A program made the position numbers and the translations under genes. 64,000 nucleotides of DNA from Bartonella florencae (GTDB taxonomy: Bacteria; Pseudomonadota; Alphaproteobacteria; Rhizobiales; Rhizobiaceae): assembly GCF_000312525.1 (NCBI RefSeq), contig NZ_HE997452.1, positions 335,284-399,283 on the forward strand, in the 5' to 3' direction. This document shows positions 28,206 through 38,146 of the stretch, piece by piece. The notes beneath the pieces were generated by a model. It was not told the DNA's origin. It made no database searches and saw only the letters and a list, made by a program, of their open reading frames with translations. Within the stretch, counting starts at the first letter, position 1. Each line of letters opens with the position of its first letter.

Positions 28206-29402
28206 GTGACTAAGATGGTAGATTCTGCAAAACCAAAAGTTAAATCACATTATGCTGGTACGCGCCGTAAAGCACCAGTGATTGAAAATGAAATTGTCAA
28301 TCATGCTTCAGAACAAGTAACACAAAATCCAGCAGAATCGGGTGTGAAAGAAAAACAGAGCAAAGAAAGTACGAAGAAACAATGCATGTCTCGTATAACT
28401 TGCTTTTACTTGCTTATTTCAGGAATTTTAGGTGGACTTATCGCTTTAGGTATTTTGATGGGGTTGCAATGGGCGAGCATGCTTCCTTCTTCATTGCTGA
28501 AAAACAATGCGAGAGAGGAAAAGGCTTTACAAATTGCAGAAATTGCAAAAAGTCAAAGTGAAGAGACACACAAGCAATTGGGGCATATGCTGAAAGAAAT
28601 TGAGGCATTGAAAGCAGAGTTTGCCTCTTTGTCATCACAACAGGTGGAAATAATTCACAATGATGAAGGAATGCAAGAAGATGGCAGAAAAGCTTTTGCT
28701 TCTTTAGAGAAAAAAGTGAATGATCTTGAAAAGTCTGTGCAAGCTTTTGTTGATGTTTCAAAAGAAATAGAAACGGCTTTATCGGCTGGACAAACCAATG
28801 CAAACGCTCTTGCTCTCCTAAAGCAACAGTTAGAAACTATGCAGAAAGAAATTGTTGCGACAAAAAATGAAAAACAAGAAATAAATACCGCACTGTTTAG
28901 TGCAATCAGTTCTTTGAAAAATGCTGTAGAACGTGGTGGATCTTATAATAATGAATTAAAGCTCTTACAGCAATTATCACCTTCGATTGATGGACTTGAT
29001 TTGTTACAAAAAACAGCGATCGCAGGATTGCCAAGTTCAGCACAGCTTGCAGCGAATTTTGCTCGTGTTGCAGATAAAATCGTTGCGACACAAAATAGTG
29101 TTCCACCGAATACCGGTTTTTTTCAACGGATTTTAGCATGGGCAAAAGGTCTTATTGTCTCGCGTCCGATTGGAAATATTGAAGGTATGACATTGGGGGC
29201 AATTGCAGCGCGGATGGAAGTTGCCATTCAGATGGGGGATTATGAAAAAGCTTTGGGTGAATGGCAAACATTGCCTCAAAATGCAAAAGATGTTTCAGTG
29301 GATTTTATTCGTCAGCTTGAAACACATATTGCTGTTCATCAGTTGTTTCAGAAGTTGTTGATGTCTGTGCAACAAGAATCCTTTAAAGCAACAAAGATGT
29401 AA
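28206..29402 (+). CDS. Mitofilin-domain inner-membrane protein (COG4223)
   Basis: Alphaproteobacterial relative of mitochondrial Mic60. Order of parts: about 60 basic, disordered cytoplasmic residues; one transmembrane helix (CFYLLISGILGGLIALGILMG, about 66-86); a long coiled coil (about 100-240, e.g. ALKAEFASLSSQQVE); and a C-terminal mitofilin-like domain (GMTLGAIAARMEVAIQMGDYEKAL). Such proteins shape intracytoplasmic or envelope membranes in relatives. Start is GTG 28206 or the ATG at 28215. It ends 11 bp before hemY and is clearly its operon partner, the standard pairing in the order even where, as here, the upstream heme genes are gone. Confidence 0.82.
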   Translation: MTKMVDSAKPKVKSHYAGTRRKAPVIENEIVNHASEQVTQNPAESGVKEKQSKESTKKQCMSRITCFYLLISGILGGLIALGILMGLQWASMLPSSLLKNNAREEKALQIAEIAKSQSEETHKQLGHMLKEIEALKAEFASLSSQQVEIIHNDEGMQEDGRKAFASLEKKVNDLEKSVQAFVDVSKEIETALSAGQTNANALALLKQQLETMQKEIVATKNEKQEINTALFSAISSLKNAVERGGSYNNELKLLQQLSPSIDGLDLLQKTAIAGLPSSAQLAANFARVADKIVATQNSVPPNTGFFQRILAWAKGLIVSRPIGNIEGMTLGAIAARMEVAIQMGDYEKALGEWQTLPQNAKDVSVDFIRQLETHIAVHQLFQKLLMSVQQESFKATKM

Positions 29403-29413
29403 ATAGGCTCCAG

Positions 29414-30952
29414 ATGATACGTGTTTTTATTTATAGTTTTGTTGTATGTGTGCTGGGTTTGGTATTTGGCTTTGTTGCTAATCACAATGGTGTTTTAGTC
29501 CTAACATTTTTGCATTTTCGCTTTTCTGCTTCATTGCTTACAGTGTTCAGCATACTGATTTTGTTTTTTGGAATTTCAGCACTTTTATGGTGGTTGTTTT
29601 CTGTACTTTTTTCTGTACCTCGTATTTTTTCCAATTATTTTTATAAACGCCATAAAAGGCGCGGTTATGAAGCGCTTTCACAAGGAATTCTCGCAGTGTT
29701 TGCTGGAGATAGTGTGTTGGCAAAACAAATGGAAGCACGTGTTAATAAATATCTTGCAGGTACAGGTGAGCCGTTGGTAAAACTCTTAAAAGCGCAGACC
29801 TTGTCTTTGCAAAATAATTCTGCCTCTGCCATAAATCTTTATGAGGAAATGAAAAAAGAAACACCAACAAAATTGGTAGGGCTGTACGGTTTGTTTCGTG
29901 AAGCTATAAAGAGCAAAGCTTATGAAGCAGCACAGCAATATGCAGAAGAAGCATTGAATTTATCACCAGCACTTGTGTGGGCACATCAGGCGGTGCTTGA
30001 TCAGCTTAGTATGAGCGGGCAGTGGGAGAGGGCGCTTACTGTTTTTGAACGCGCGCAAAAAGTTTTACCGCGTTCTGTTCGCTCGACTCTAGAGCGTCAA
30101 CATACACAGGCTTTGCTGCTTTGTGGGAAAGCACGTTACCTGTTTGAGACACATCCGGTAGAAGCGCGTGCTGCCATTTTGAAAGCACATAAATTGGAGC
30201 CTGATTTTATTCCGATAACAGTTGTTGCTGCTAATATACTTTATAAGTTAAATGAAACACGTAAAGCTGATAAAATGATTATTACAGCTTGGCAGAAAGA
30301 ACCTCATCCTGATTTGAGTGCGCTTTATCTTGAAGGAGAAGAGGGAGCTGTCGGGCGATTGAAAAAGGCTAAGAAGCTTGCTTCTTATAATAAAGATACA
30401 TTTGCAGCAACCTTTCTTATTGCTAAAGCTGCTTTGGATGCTGGTGAGATAGTATTAGCAAGGCAACAGGCACAAAAAGCTCTGCAATATCATCAACGAG
30501 AAAGTGTCTATTTATTATTGGCAGATATTGAAGAGGCACAGGGCAATAATCAGGGGGCTGTGCGTCAATGGCTTTCTTTAGCACTACGTGCTGAGCGGGA
30601 TCCGGTGTGGATGTGTGAGGGGGCTATTTTTCCTTCTTGGTCGGTGGTTTCTCCAATAAGTGGGCGTTTGGGCTGTTTTGAATGGAAGGCCCCTCCCAGC
30701 ATGCCTCCCATTACATTAGAGGCGGCCAATATTGTGCCTCAAAAACAAGATAAAGAAGATATTGTGGAAAAAGTCGTTAATGTTGAAGATAAGATACCAG
30801 AAAAGTTGCCTCCTCTAGAGAATTCTTTTTTGTATGATGCACAAATAGAGAAACAATATATCAAAGAGCAAGAGACTAAAACAGTCAGCAAAACCCATTT
30901 AAATGTTGATGATCCAGGGGTTAACACAGAAGATGAGAAGACATCTTTATAA
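29414..30952 (+). CDS. hemY: HemY N-terminal/TPR inner-membrane protein
   Basis: HemY (PF07219) protein: two N-terminal transmembrane segments (residues 4-20 and about 35-60), then tetratricopeptide-type repeats, e.g. YAEEALNLSPALVWAHQAVLD and ARQQAQKALQYH. The FPSWSVVSPISGRLGCFEWKAP block (about 402-423) is a strongly conserved family feature. In other bacteria it is co-encoded with heme genes but is not the protoporphyrinogen oxidase of the same name. Retention in a neighbourhood without hemC/hemD implies a role beyond tetrapyrrole synthesis. 512 aa; the acidic C-terminal 80 residues look disordered. Confidence 0.85.
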   Translation: MIRVFIYSFVVCVLGLVFGFVANHNGVLVLTFLHFRFSASLLTVFSILILFFGISALLWWLFSVLFSVPRIFSNYFYKRHKRRGYEALSQGILAVFAGDSVLAKQMEARVNKYLAGTGEPLVKLLKAQTLSLQNNSASAINLYEEMKKETPTKLVGLYGLFREAIKSKAYEAAQQYAEEALNLSPALVWAHQAVLDQLSMSGQWERALTVFERAQKVLPRSVRSTLERQHTQALLLCGKARYLFETHPVEARAAILKAHKLEPDFIPITVVAANILYKLNETRKADKMIITAWQKEPHPDLSALYLEGEEGAVGRLKKAKKLASYNKDTFAATFLIAKAALDAGEIVLARQQAQKALQYHQRESVYLLLADIEEAQGNNQGAVRQWLSLALRAERDPVWMCEGAIFPSWSVVSPISGRLGCFEWKAPPSMPPITLEAANIVPQKQDKEDIVEKVVNVEDKIPEKLPPLENSFLYDAQIEKQYIKEQETKTVSKTHLNVDDPGVNTEDEKTSL

Positions 30953-31071
30953 AAAAATAAATTTCCTTTATTTTAAATAAGGAGAGTTATAATCAATATT
31001 GTTTGCAAAAATTATTTTCTTATACTTGAAGGATAAAATTTTACTTGATTGCAGAAGTGATTGGTTAAAAA

Positions 31072-31818
31072 ATGTTTTTAAGTCAAAGATGTATTGTTCA
31101 AAAACAAAGAAAGAGCAAACAAAGAATTGCTGTCGTTATTCATCGTCGGTCTACATATACTGGTCGTTTGGGAAAATTTTTGCAACAAAATGGTTTTGTT
31201 CTTGACATTTATCGTCCTATTTTGGGGCAGAAACTTCCCGATACATTGAAGCATTATGCTGGTGTTGTCGTTTTAGGCGGACCAATGAGTGTAAATGACA
31301 GGGATGCTTATATTGGTGAGGAAATTGATTGGATTTCTCTATCACTAAAAGAAAATAAACCTTTTTTGGGTATTTGTCTTGGAGCACAAATGTTGGCACG
31401 AAATTTAGGGGGGCGTGTTGGAACAAGAAGTGATGGAACTGTTGAAGTTGGCTGGTATCCATTGGAAGCAACATTGCAAGGAAAGGAAGTGATGAATTGG
31501 CCAAACATGGTCTATCATTTTCACGATGAAGGTATTTATGATTTACCTAAAGAAGCAGAAATTTTGGCCACAGGTCACACATATCCTACACAAGCTTTTC
31601 GTTATGGAAAAAATGCATGGGGTTTGCAATTTCATGCTGAATTCACACGTGCTATGATGCGGCGTTTGGTGGCTCGTTCGGCACATAAACTCATGGAAAA
31701 AGGTGCTCAACCTGCTCCTGCACATTTGCAAGGTCGTTTAATTTATGATCAGGCTTTGAGTAAATGGTTTGAAAATGCATTGCAACAGATCTTTTGTGTG
31801 TCTGCCGCCCATGCGTGA
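31072..31818 (+). CDS. Class I glutamine amidotransferase (GATase1-like)
   Basis: Stand-alone class I glutamine amidotransferase domain. The oxyanion loop VVVLGGPMSVND (about residues 64-75), the nucleophile elbow FLGICLGAQML (about 97-107, catalytic Cys) and the His/Glu pair in GLQFHAEFT (about 185-193) form a complete triad. This subgroup resembles the GMP-synthase glutaminase domain but lacks a synthetase partner; its biological substrate is usually unknown. 248 aa. The start at ATG 31072 gives a basic N-terminus; an internal start just before RIAVVIHR would be closer to the domain edge. Neighbours give no pathway clue. Confidence 0.8.
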   Translation: MFLSQRCIVQKQRKSKQRIAVVIHRRSTYTGRLGKFLQQNGFVLDIYRPILGQKLPDTLKHYAGVVVLGGPMSVNDRDAYIGEEIDWISLSLKENKPFLGICLGAQMLARNLGGRVGTRSDGTVEVGWYPLEATLQGKEVMNWPNMVYHFHDEGIYDLPKEAEILATGHTYPTQAFRYGKNAWGLQFHAEFTRAMMRRLVARSAHKLMEKGAQPAPAHLQGRLIYDQALSKWFENALQQIFCVSAAHA

Positions 31819-31868
31819 GATTTAAGAATTTTGATCATTATGAAATAAGGAAAGTTTTTATTTTGTCT

Positions 31869-33022
31869 ATGTTCCCTTCATTGAAATCAATACGGAAAAG
31901 TTTTTCTTTAAGCTATTTATTTTATGGGCTATTTTGTCTTGCTCTGATACTTATTTACACCGCAATGTGGTTTTTTTTTCACGTAAAATAGAAGACCGTG
32001 TTGTTGATCTCTTCGCAAGAGCAGCTGCCCATGATATGAAGGTGGAGTGCGAGCATCTACACAAGAACGGTTATCCATTACGTATTGGTGTTGCTTGTGA
32101 TCAATTTCATTTTACTTGGCCTTTACACGAGCTTTCTTTATCGACGGGATATTTGACAGCTGGAACACCAATTTATGCTCCTTATGGAATAGAACTTAAC
32201 GTTCATTCTCCTGTATCTATTGTTTTAGATGGAAAAACGCCTATCGTGTCACATTGGCGTAATCTGGTGATTGAAACAGAATCTTATCGGAAAATGGATA
32301 AGACATTTCAATTGATCGCTGAAGGGATTGAAATTTCCCCCATTTCTTCATCTTTGGAAAAGAAAAAATCTCAAAAAAAACCGGAATTACAGACGGAAAG
32401 TAAAAAGACCGTGCAAGAAAATATTGGAGACCAAGCATCTTTAAAAGATGCTTCAGATGTGATTGTGCCTGTGTTAGATCAAGAAGATGTGCCTCCAAAA
32501 ATAACAGCAGAATTTTTACGCTTTGATCTGAAACACGATAAAAATCATTTATCGGGGCATATTACTTTTGATGATTTTGATCCTTCTGCGTTTTTTGCTT
32601 CTTATTTTGGGGAAGTTCCAAAAATTGATGGAAATTTGGAATGGGTTTTCAATGATATGCCTCGTCTGTTCGAAAATGAAGGAAGCAGTTGGAAACAACA
32701 TCTGTATGGAAAAAATGGACTTTTAAAGCGCGGTGAATTGAGTTTTCACACAGGTGGTACATTCCGTGTGAGTGGGCCCTTTTCCTTTGATAATGAAGGA
32801 TATTTGACAGCAAAATTTGAACTTGTTTTTGTTAAGCATATGGAACTTCTTACAACTATGCAACACTTGTTTCCTGAGCAAACTAATAATCTACAGGCTT
32901 TATTTTTTGTTCTGGGTGCTATGCCTAAAAGTGCGGATGGTTATCCTGTTATTCCCTTGTTCATTAATCACGGATGGGCAAAGTTAGGATTTTTAAAACT
33001 TGGCCGTCTTGCTCCGTTTTAA
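31869..33022 (+). pseudogene. DUF2125 family protein, frameshifted at a T9 tract
   Basis: DUF2125 proteins are membrane-anchored, envelope-facing proteins of unknown role in Hyphomicrobiales. The N-terminal anchor (ATG 31869; SLSYLFYGLFCLALILIYTAMW) is in one frame and the long domain starting SRKIEDRVVDLFARAA is in the next, to the stop at 33022. The switch coincides with nine consecutive Ts at 31971-31979; ten would give AMWFFFSRKIEDRV, which fits the family. The remaining 340 codons are uninterrupted, so either the lesion is very young, slippage on the T9 run restores some product, or the base count is a reading error. Without repair, the soluble part would lack its membrane anchor. Confidence 0.78.
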
Positions 33023-33084
33023 GTTTAAAAGTCAGTGTCTTGAGGTTGCACAATTAACTTTACTAGCAAAGTGAAGAGGGTGTA
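33017..33084 (-). repeat. Degenerate copy of the gdh 3' end
   Basis: Reads on the minus strand as a decayed version of the last about 22 codons of the glutamate dehydrogenase gene, 164 bp beyond the real end (33181-33248). Roughly three quarters of bases match and most differences are transitions. It directly abuts the stop codon of the DUF2125 gene. Confidence 0.7.
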
Positions 33085-33120
33085 CTGTCTTAAAATTAAA
33101 GATAGTGCACCTGCTTTTTT
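33080..33120 (+). terminator. Rho-independent terminator after DUF2125
   Basis: Stem gtgtactgtctt (33080-33091) pairs with aagatagtgcac (33099-33110), 12 bp with two G-U pairs, loop of 7, followed by ctgc and six Ts (33115-33120). Confidence 0.7.
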
Positions 33121-33183
33121 GTTAATTACCCATGGGTAGTAGGCAAAACGAAGTCTTGAAAACCTAGTCTGTTTTGCAATGCT

Positions 33184-36100
33184 TTAAGTTTGAAAGCCAG
33201 TATTTTGAAGTTGTGCGATCAACCCCGCTGCAAAAGTAAAGCGAGAAATATTGAGATCATTTTCAATAAGGGCACTGATACGGTTTGTTATATTGTAAAT
33301 GTGGTCTTCTTCCCTTTTACTCCAAGCTGTAAATGGATCTTCTTTTACTCCATAATTTTTCAAGATTTTCATAACAATTTTCCGTAAGTTTTCGGCAATA
33401 TTTTCTTTAGCTTGGCTTAAGGCCATACTATCATAATAATCCAGTATAGGAATTGTTCGACTTGCTTCATTAATACGGTTGATACGAGTGATTTGAGCAA
33501 GTGAGAAATAAATCTCTGCAGTTTTAATGAGGTCGCTGTCACTTTGTTGTGCAATTAAAGAAATATCACAAATTATTGGAGCAGCTTCCAAGAGGGCTAA
33601 TTGTTTTGCTAGAGATTTTGCTGCTCCTTCTTCATTATAATGTATCGTCTTTTCTTTAATTTTTTGGTTGATATCTTTGTTATTGGAATGTGTAAGCAGT
33701 TTTTCAATAACAGTGCGGGCTTGTTTTATTATTTTTACCAGTTCTTCTAATGGAGTTGAGAGATCCATATTGCGCAATCCCCAATTTGTTGTCTCAAAAA
33801 GCATCGAAGTAATGGCTGCATAAAATTTGTTTTGGACAAGACCGGGTATTTTATTATCGAGCTTATCAATTTCATTAGACAATTGCGGTATTTCAAAACC
33901 ATCGCACAAAGCAACGAAAACGCGAAAAATATTTTCAACCTTTTGTTCTGTAGAATCTTGTAGTCGACTTACAAATGTTGGGCCTCCTCGATTGACAATA
34001 TCATTGGCAAGGATTGTTGCGATAATATTACGGCGCAATTGGTGATTGAGGATTTCTTTCTCAAAGTTTTTTTGAATTTGTGTTGGAAAATAGTGTAACA
34101 AGATTGTATCAAAATAACGATCATCAACGATGGGGCTGTGAGCGATTTCTTCTTTTAGGGTTAATTTAGCATATGCCAAAATAACAGCGAGCTCTGGACG
34201 TATAAGTCCCTGACCTTGTGTTATTCTTTGGCGTAGAATTTGTTCATCAGGGAGAATTTCTACTCTACGATCCAGAAGTTCTTTCTGTTCTAAATTATGC
34301 ATAAAGCGTATTTGATAAGGTAAATCAACAATGCTTTGGCTTTCAGTCAGAGAAAGAGCAAGGGATTGCAAATAATTGTTGCGCAAGACTAATTGTTCAA
34401 CTTGTGGAGTCATTTTTTTCAAGAGTTCATTGCGTGCTTCGCGGGTAAGCGTTTTTGCACGAAGGGCTGATGCCAGAACGATTTTGATATTGACCTCAAT
34501 ATCTGAACAATTAACACCTGCCGAATTATCAATGGCATCCGTATTGCAGCGCCCACCATTTAAGACGTATTCAATTCGGCCACGTTGTGTCACACCAAGA
34601 TTAGCTCCCTCACCAATTACTTTTGCACGAACTTGTTCACCAGTAATGCGGAGTGAATCATTTGCACGATCTCCGACCTGTGCATCTGTTTCTGTTGTTG
34701 CACGGATATAAGTACCAATGCCGCCAAACCATAAAAGATCAACGGGTGCTTTAAGAAGTGCAGAGATAATTTCAAAGGGCGTTCCTGTTTGTTTTTCAAA
34801 ACCAATAGCTTGTGCTGCCTCGGGTGAGAGCGTAATGGTTTTCATGGTGCGTGAGAAAATGCCACCACCCTTTGATAATTTTGTTTTGTCGTAATCTTGC
34901 CAACTTGAACGAGGAAGTTGAAAGAGGCGCATACGTTCTGCATAGCTTTCAGTTATATTTGGATCTGGGTCGATAAAGATATCGCGGTGATCAAAGGCGG
35001 CAATCAATCTTGTTTGTTTGGAAAGCAGCATTCCATTGCCAAAAACATCACCAGACATGTCACCAACCCCAACACAGGTGAAAGGAGTCGTTTGAATATC
35101 GTGGTTAAAGGATTCTCGGAAATGTCTTTTAACCGCTTCCCATGCACCTTTGGCTGTAATCCCAATTTCTTTGTGATCATAACCTGCGGAACCTCCAGAG
35201 GCAAAGGCATCATCAAGCCAAAAGTGGTTTGCTTGGCTAATGCTGTTGGCTGTATCAGAGAATGTTGCCGTACCTTTGTCTGCTGCAACAACAAAATAAG
35301 GATCATCACCGTCATGGCTGATGATGTCGTGAGGAGGGCTGATTTTGTCATTAACCAGATTGTCGGTAATGGAAAGCAAAGCTGTGATGAAATCAATATA
35401 AGCTTGTCGTGCAGCTTCTATGACTATGGCACGATCATTCGTTTGGGGAAGACAATGAGGATAAAATCCACCTTTAGCACCAACAGGAACAATAACAGCA
35501 TTTTTAACCTGCTGGGCTTTAACCAAACTGAGCACTTCAGTACGATAATCGAGTGCACGATCAGACCAACGGATTCCTCCGCGTGCAATAGGACCAAAGC
35601 GTAAATGAACCCCTTCTACTTCTGGTCCATAAACAAAAATTTCGCGATAAGGGCGCGGTTCAGGCAGGCCTTCAATTTGACGTGGATCTAACTTGGTAGC
35701 TAAAATACGCCGTGGACTCCCATTGCTAAGAGGGGTAAAGGCATTACTTCGTAAACTCGCATCGATAAGATTACGATAACGACGTAAGATGAGATCATCA
35801 TCGAGACCTGATACATTTTGTAATTTTTCTTCAATGCGCTTTTGAATAATTAGCTGATTCTTTTCTCGCTCTTTTTCTGTATGGCTTTGATGAAATTTTA
35901 AATGAAACAAGGCATAAAGATCTTGCGTAATGTCAGGATAGGCATTTAAAGTTTGGGCAACACGGTCTTGTGAATAAGGAATGCCAGCTTGTTGCAGATA
36001 GCGTCCATAATGACGCAAAATGACAATTTCACGCCAATTAAGCTCAGCTGTTTGTGTTAAAGCATTAAAAGCATCGTTATCAGCATCTTGTGCCCAAATG

Positions 36101-37893
36101 GCTTCAAATGTTTCAGCGAGTTTTTGACCGTTTTTAGCGAAATCAATACAGACTTGGAAAGCACTTTCTAATTGCATGTCATGAAGATAAACAGAATGTC
36201 CGTTGCCATCGGGTAATTCAAGTGTTTGTTCAGCTATAACTCGAAATCCCATATTTTCAAGAAGTGGTACGCGCTTGGAAAGAGCTAGTGCTTCATGGCG
36301 GTGAAAAAGCCGAAGAGAAATGCTGCGCTTTTCTTTATTAGGTGTGTGATAAAAAGTAACAAAAAGCGGTTTTTTATCATGAAGACTTAAAATATGTTTA
36401 GCATCTTCAATAGCGTTTTCAGCGGAAAATAAGTCACGATAACTGTTGGGAAATTGTTTGGCCAAACGTGTTTGTGGTTCTGTTGTTTTACCAGAAAGAG
36501 CTATAGTTTGAATACTGTCTTCCCAACTTCTTGCTATAGAACGCACATGTTGTTCAAGTGTGGTACGCTCTATAAGTGGAGCACTTTCACTGACTTTGCG
36601 ATGAATGACATAATAAACGCGTATGAGGGTGCTTTCCAAAAAGAGAGGATAGGATTCAAAGAAGTCACCTTTATAAAGTTCAACAAAATATTCGCCAACT
36701 CTTTCACGAATATTGCTGCTGTATTGGTCACGCGGTATGTAGACGAGGATAGAAACAAAGCGCCCAAAAGAATCAGTATGAGCAAGCACTCGCAAACGTG
36801 GACGTTCGTCTAGTTGCATGATAAGTTTGGCATGTTCTGTCAATATATTAATATCAGAGCGAAACATTTCATCTCTTGGATAGGTCTCTAAAACACTGAT
36901 AAGGGATTTTCCAGAATAGTCAGCACGATTGTGTCCAAGCCGTTGAATAATGGTTTTGGCTTTTTCTTTTAAGAAAGGAATTTGCAAAATAGAGCGCGTA
37001 TAAGCTGAGGAGGTAAAAAGTCCAACAATGCGTAGTTCTCCACACAGTTTATTGTCTTTATCAAAGATTTTTAGACCAATATAATCAAGCCAAACAGGAC
37101 GGTGAATTTTTGAGCGACTGTTGGCTTTTGTAACAATAAATAGGTTATCACTTTCCATAAAAGAGAGGATTTCTTGAGGGGGTTCTTCCACGCTTGCATC
37201 ACCAATAATACGAATAGAAGCATCGGTGAGAATACCAAGTTCAATATTGCTGGCTGTAAAGGATTTTGTAGGCTCTTGGTTTTTAAGAAAGTTATAAGTA
37301 CGCATGCCAAGAAAAATGAAGTTATCGTCCATTAACCAATTGAGAAATTCAATGGCTTTTTCACCTTCTTGTTTGTAATTTGATGGGAGACCCGTTTGAT
37401 AAGCGTGGATATGTTTTTTAACTTCTTCAAGCATAGGCTGCCAGTCTTTCACAGCAGCATTGACCTGTTCAAGAACTAAAGTAAGTTCTTCCTTAAGCTT
37501 TTGGATTTGTTGTTCACTTAAGGACTCGATATGAATTTGCATTAGACTGATGCGTTGTCCAGAGGCACAATCAAGGACAGGATGGGCAATCAAATAAATA
37601 TGATTTTTATGCTGATTAAAGACATTTAAAATAGAATCAAGGAGAAAGGGTTTATTATCGTTAACAAGCGTGATAACTGTGATAGGTTTGTTGTTGCGGG
37701 TTAAATTTTGTTCAAAGCAGATAATACTCTTTTCTGCCTTATGGAGATTAAAAGCTTCAGTGGCAATGGCTGTGGCTTTTTGGAGTTCTTTGTCTTGGTA
37801 ACAAATAATATCTTCTGTATCAGTATGAGCAAAAAGAACTTGTTCTATTTTATTTTGATTGTTTGTTTTGTCTGATGTTTGTTGTTTTAACAC
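33184..37893 (-). CDS. gdhB: NAD-specific glutamate dehydrogenase, large (about 180 kDa) type
   Basis: Catabolic glutamate dehydrogenase of the L_180 class (PF05088, bacterial NAD-GDH), converting glutamate to 2-oxoglutarate and ammonium. The N-terminal 700 residues carry ACT-like regulatory segments. The catalytic core begins near residue 760 with GPIARGGIRWSDR and the lysine of VIVPVGAKGGFYP; GVGDMSGDVFGNGM (near 945) and the Rossmann part with VIGEGANLGVTQRGR (near 1095) follow. 1569 aa is close to the family norm and the frame is unbroken over 4.7 kb. In Bartonella, which use amino acids rather than glucose for energy, this enzyme feeds the TCA cycle; that is from general knowledge of the genus. 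Confidence 0.95.
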   Translation of the reverse strand: MLKQQTSDKTNNQNKIEQVLFAHTDTEDIICYQDKELQKATAIATEAFNLHKAEKSIICFEQNLTRNNKPITVITLVNDNKPFLLDSILNVFNQHKNHIYLIAHPVLDCASGQRISLMQIHIESLSEQQIQKLKEELTLVLEQVNAAVKDWQPMLEEVKKHIHAYQTGLPSNYKQEGEKAIEFLNWLMDDNFIFLGMRTYNFLKNQEPTKSFTASNIELGILTDASIRIIGDASVEEPPQEILSFMESDNLFIVTKANSRSKIHRPVWLDYIGLKIFDKDNKLCGELRIVGLFTSSAYTRSILQIPFLKEKAKTIIQRLGHNRADYSGKSLISVLETYPRDEMFRSDINILTEHAKLIMQLDERPRLRVLAHTDSFGRFVSILVYIPRDQYSSNIRERVGEYFVELYKGDFFESYPLFLESTLIRVYYVIHRKVSESAPLIERTTLEQHVRSIARSWEDSIQTIALSGKTTEPQTRLAKQFPNSYRDLFSAENAIEDAKHILSLHDKKPLFVTFYHTPNKEKRSISLRLFHRHEALALSKRVPLLENMGFRVIAEQTLELPDGNGHSVYLHDMQLESAFQVCIDFAKNGQKLAETFEAIWAQDADNDAFNALTQTAELNWREIVILRHYGRYLQQAGIPYSQDRVAQTLNAYPDITQDLYALFHLKFHQSHTEKEREKNQLIIQKRIEEKLQNVSGLDDDLILRRYRNLIDASLRSNAFTPLSNGSPRRILATKLDPRQIEGLPEPRPYREIFVYGPEVEGVHLRFGPIARGGIRWSDRALDYRTEVLSLVKAQQVKNAVIVPVGAKGGFYPHCLPQTNDRAIVIEAARQAYIDFITALLSITDNLVNDKISPPHDIISHDGDDPYFVVAADKGTATFSDTANSISQANHFWLDDAFASGGSAGYDHKEIGITAKGAWEAVKRHFRESFNHDIQTTPFTCVGVGDMSGDVFGNGMLLSKQTRLIAAFDHRDIFIDPDPNITESYAERMRLFQLPRSSWQDYDKTKLSKGGGIFSRTMKTITLSPEAAQAIGFEKQTGTPFEIISALLKAPVDLLWFGGIGTYIRATTETDAQVGDRANDSLRITGEQVRAKVIGEGANLGVTQRGRIEYVLNGGRCNTDAIDNSAGVNCSDIEVNIKIVLASALRAKTLTREARNELLKKMTPQVEQLVLRNNYLQSLALSLTESQSIVDLPYQIRFMHNLEQKELLDRRVEILPDEQILRQRITQGQGLIRPELAVILAYAKLTLKEEIAHSPIVDDRYFDTILLHYFPTQIQKNFEKEILNHQLRRNIIATILANDIVNRGGPTFVSRLQDSTEQKVENIFRVFVALCDGFEIPQLSNEIDKLDNKIPGLVQNKFYAAITSMLFETTNWGLRNMDLSTPLEELVKIIKQARTVIEKLLTHSNNKDINQKIKEKTIHYNEEGAAKSLAKQLALLEAAPIICDISLIAQQSDSDLIKTAEIYFSLAQITRINRINEASRTIPILDYYDSMALSQAKENIAENLRKIVMKILKNYGVKEDPFTAWSKREEDHIYNITNRISALIENDLNISRFTFAAGLIAQLQNTGFQT

Positions 37894-38146
37894 AGCGTTT
37901 TCCCTTTTGTTTGCTCTTGGTGTTCCTTTTTTGTAAAATAGACTTTACATTATTCTCTTTAATGTAGCACCTTCTTTTTGCAGGAAATAGTAATTTATTT
38001 GGAGAAAATAAATTGGTTTCTTCCATTTTATGGTGATAATCTGTTATTTTAAAGCAATATCTTGCGTCTATAAAGAGACGTTTTAGTATTTTTTTAATGT
38101 TAATATTTTGTTTCTTTAAATATACAGAATGAAAGTAAAGTAAAGA

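Noticed and set aside
34918..35604. 228-codon open frame antisense to glutamate dehydrogenase
   Set aside because: Lies fully inside the conserved gdh coding region, has a Cys-rich composition with no family resemblance and is a codon-bias shadow.
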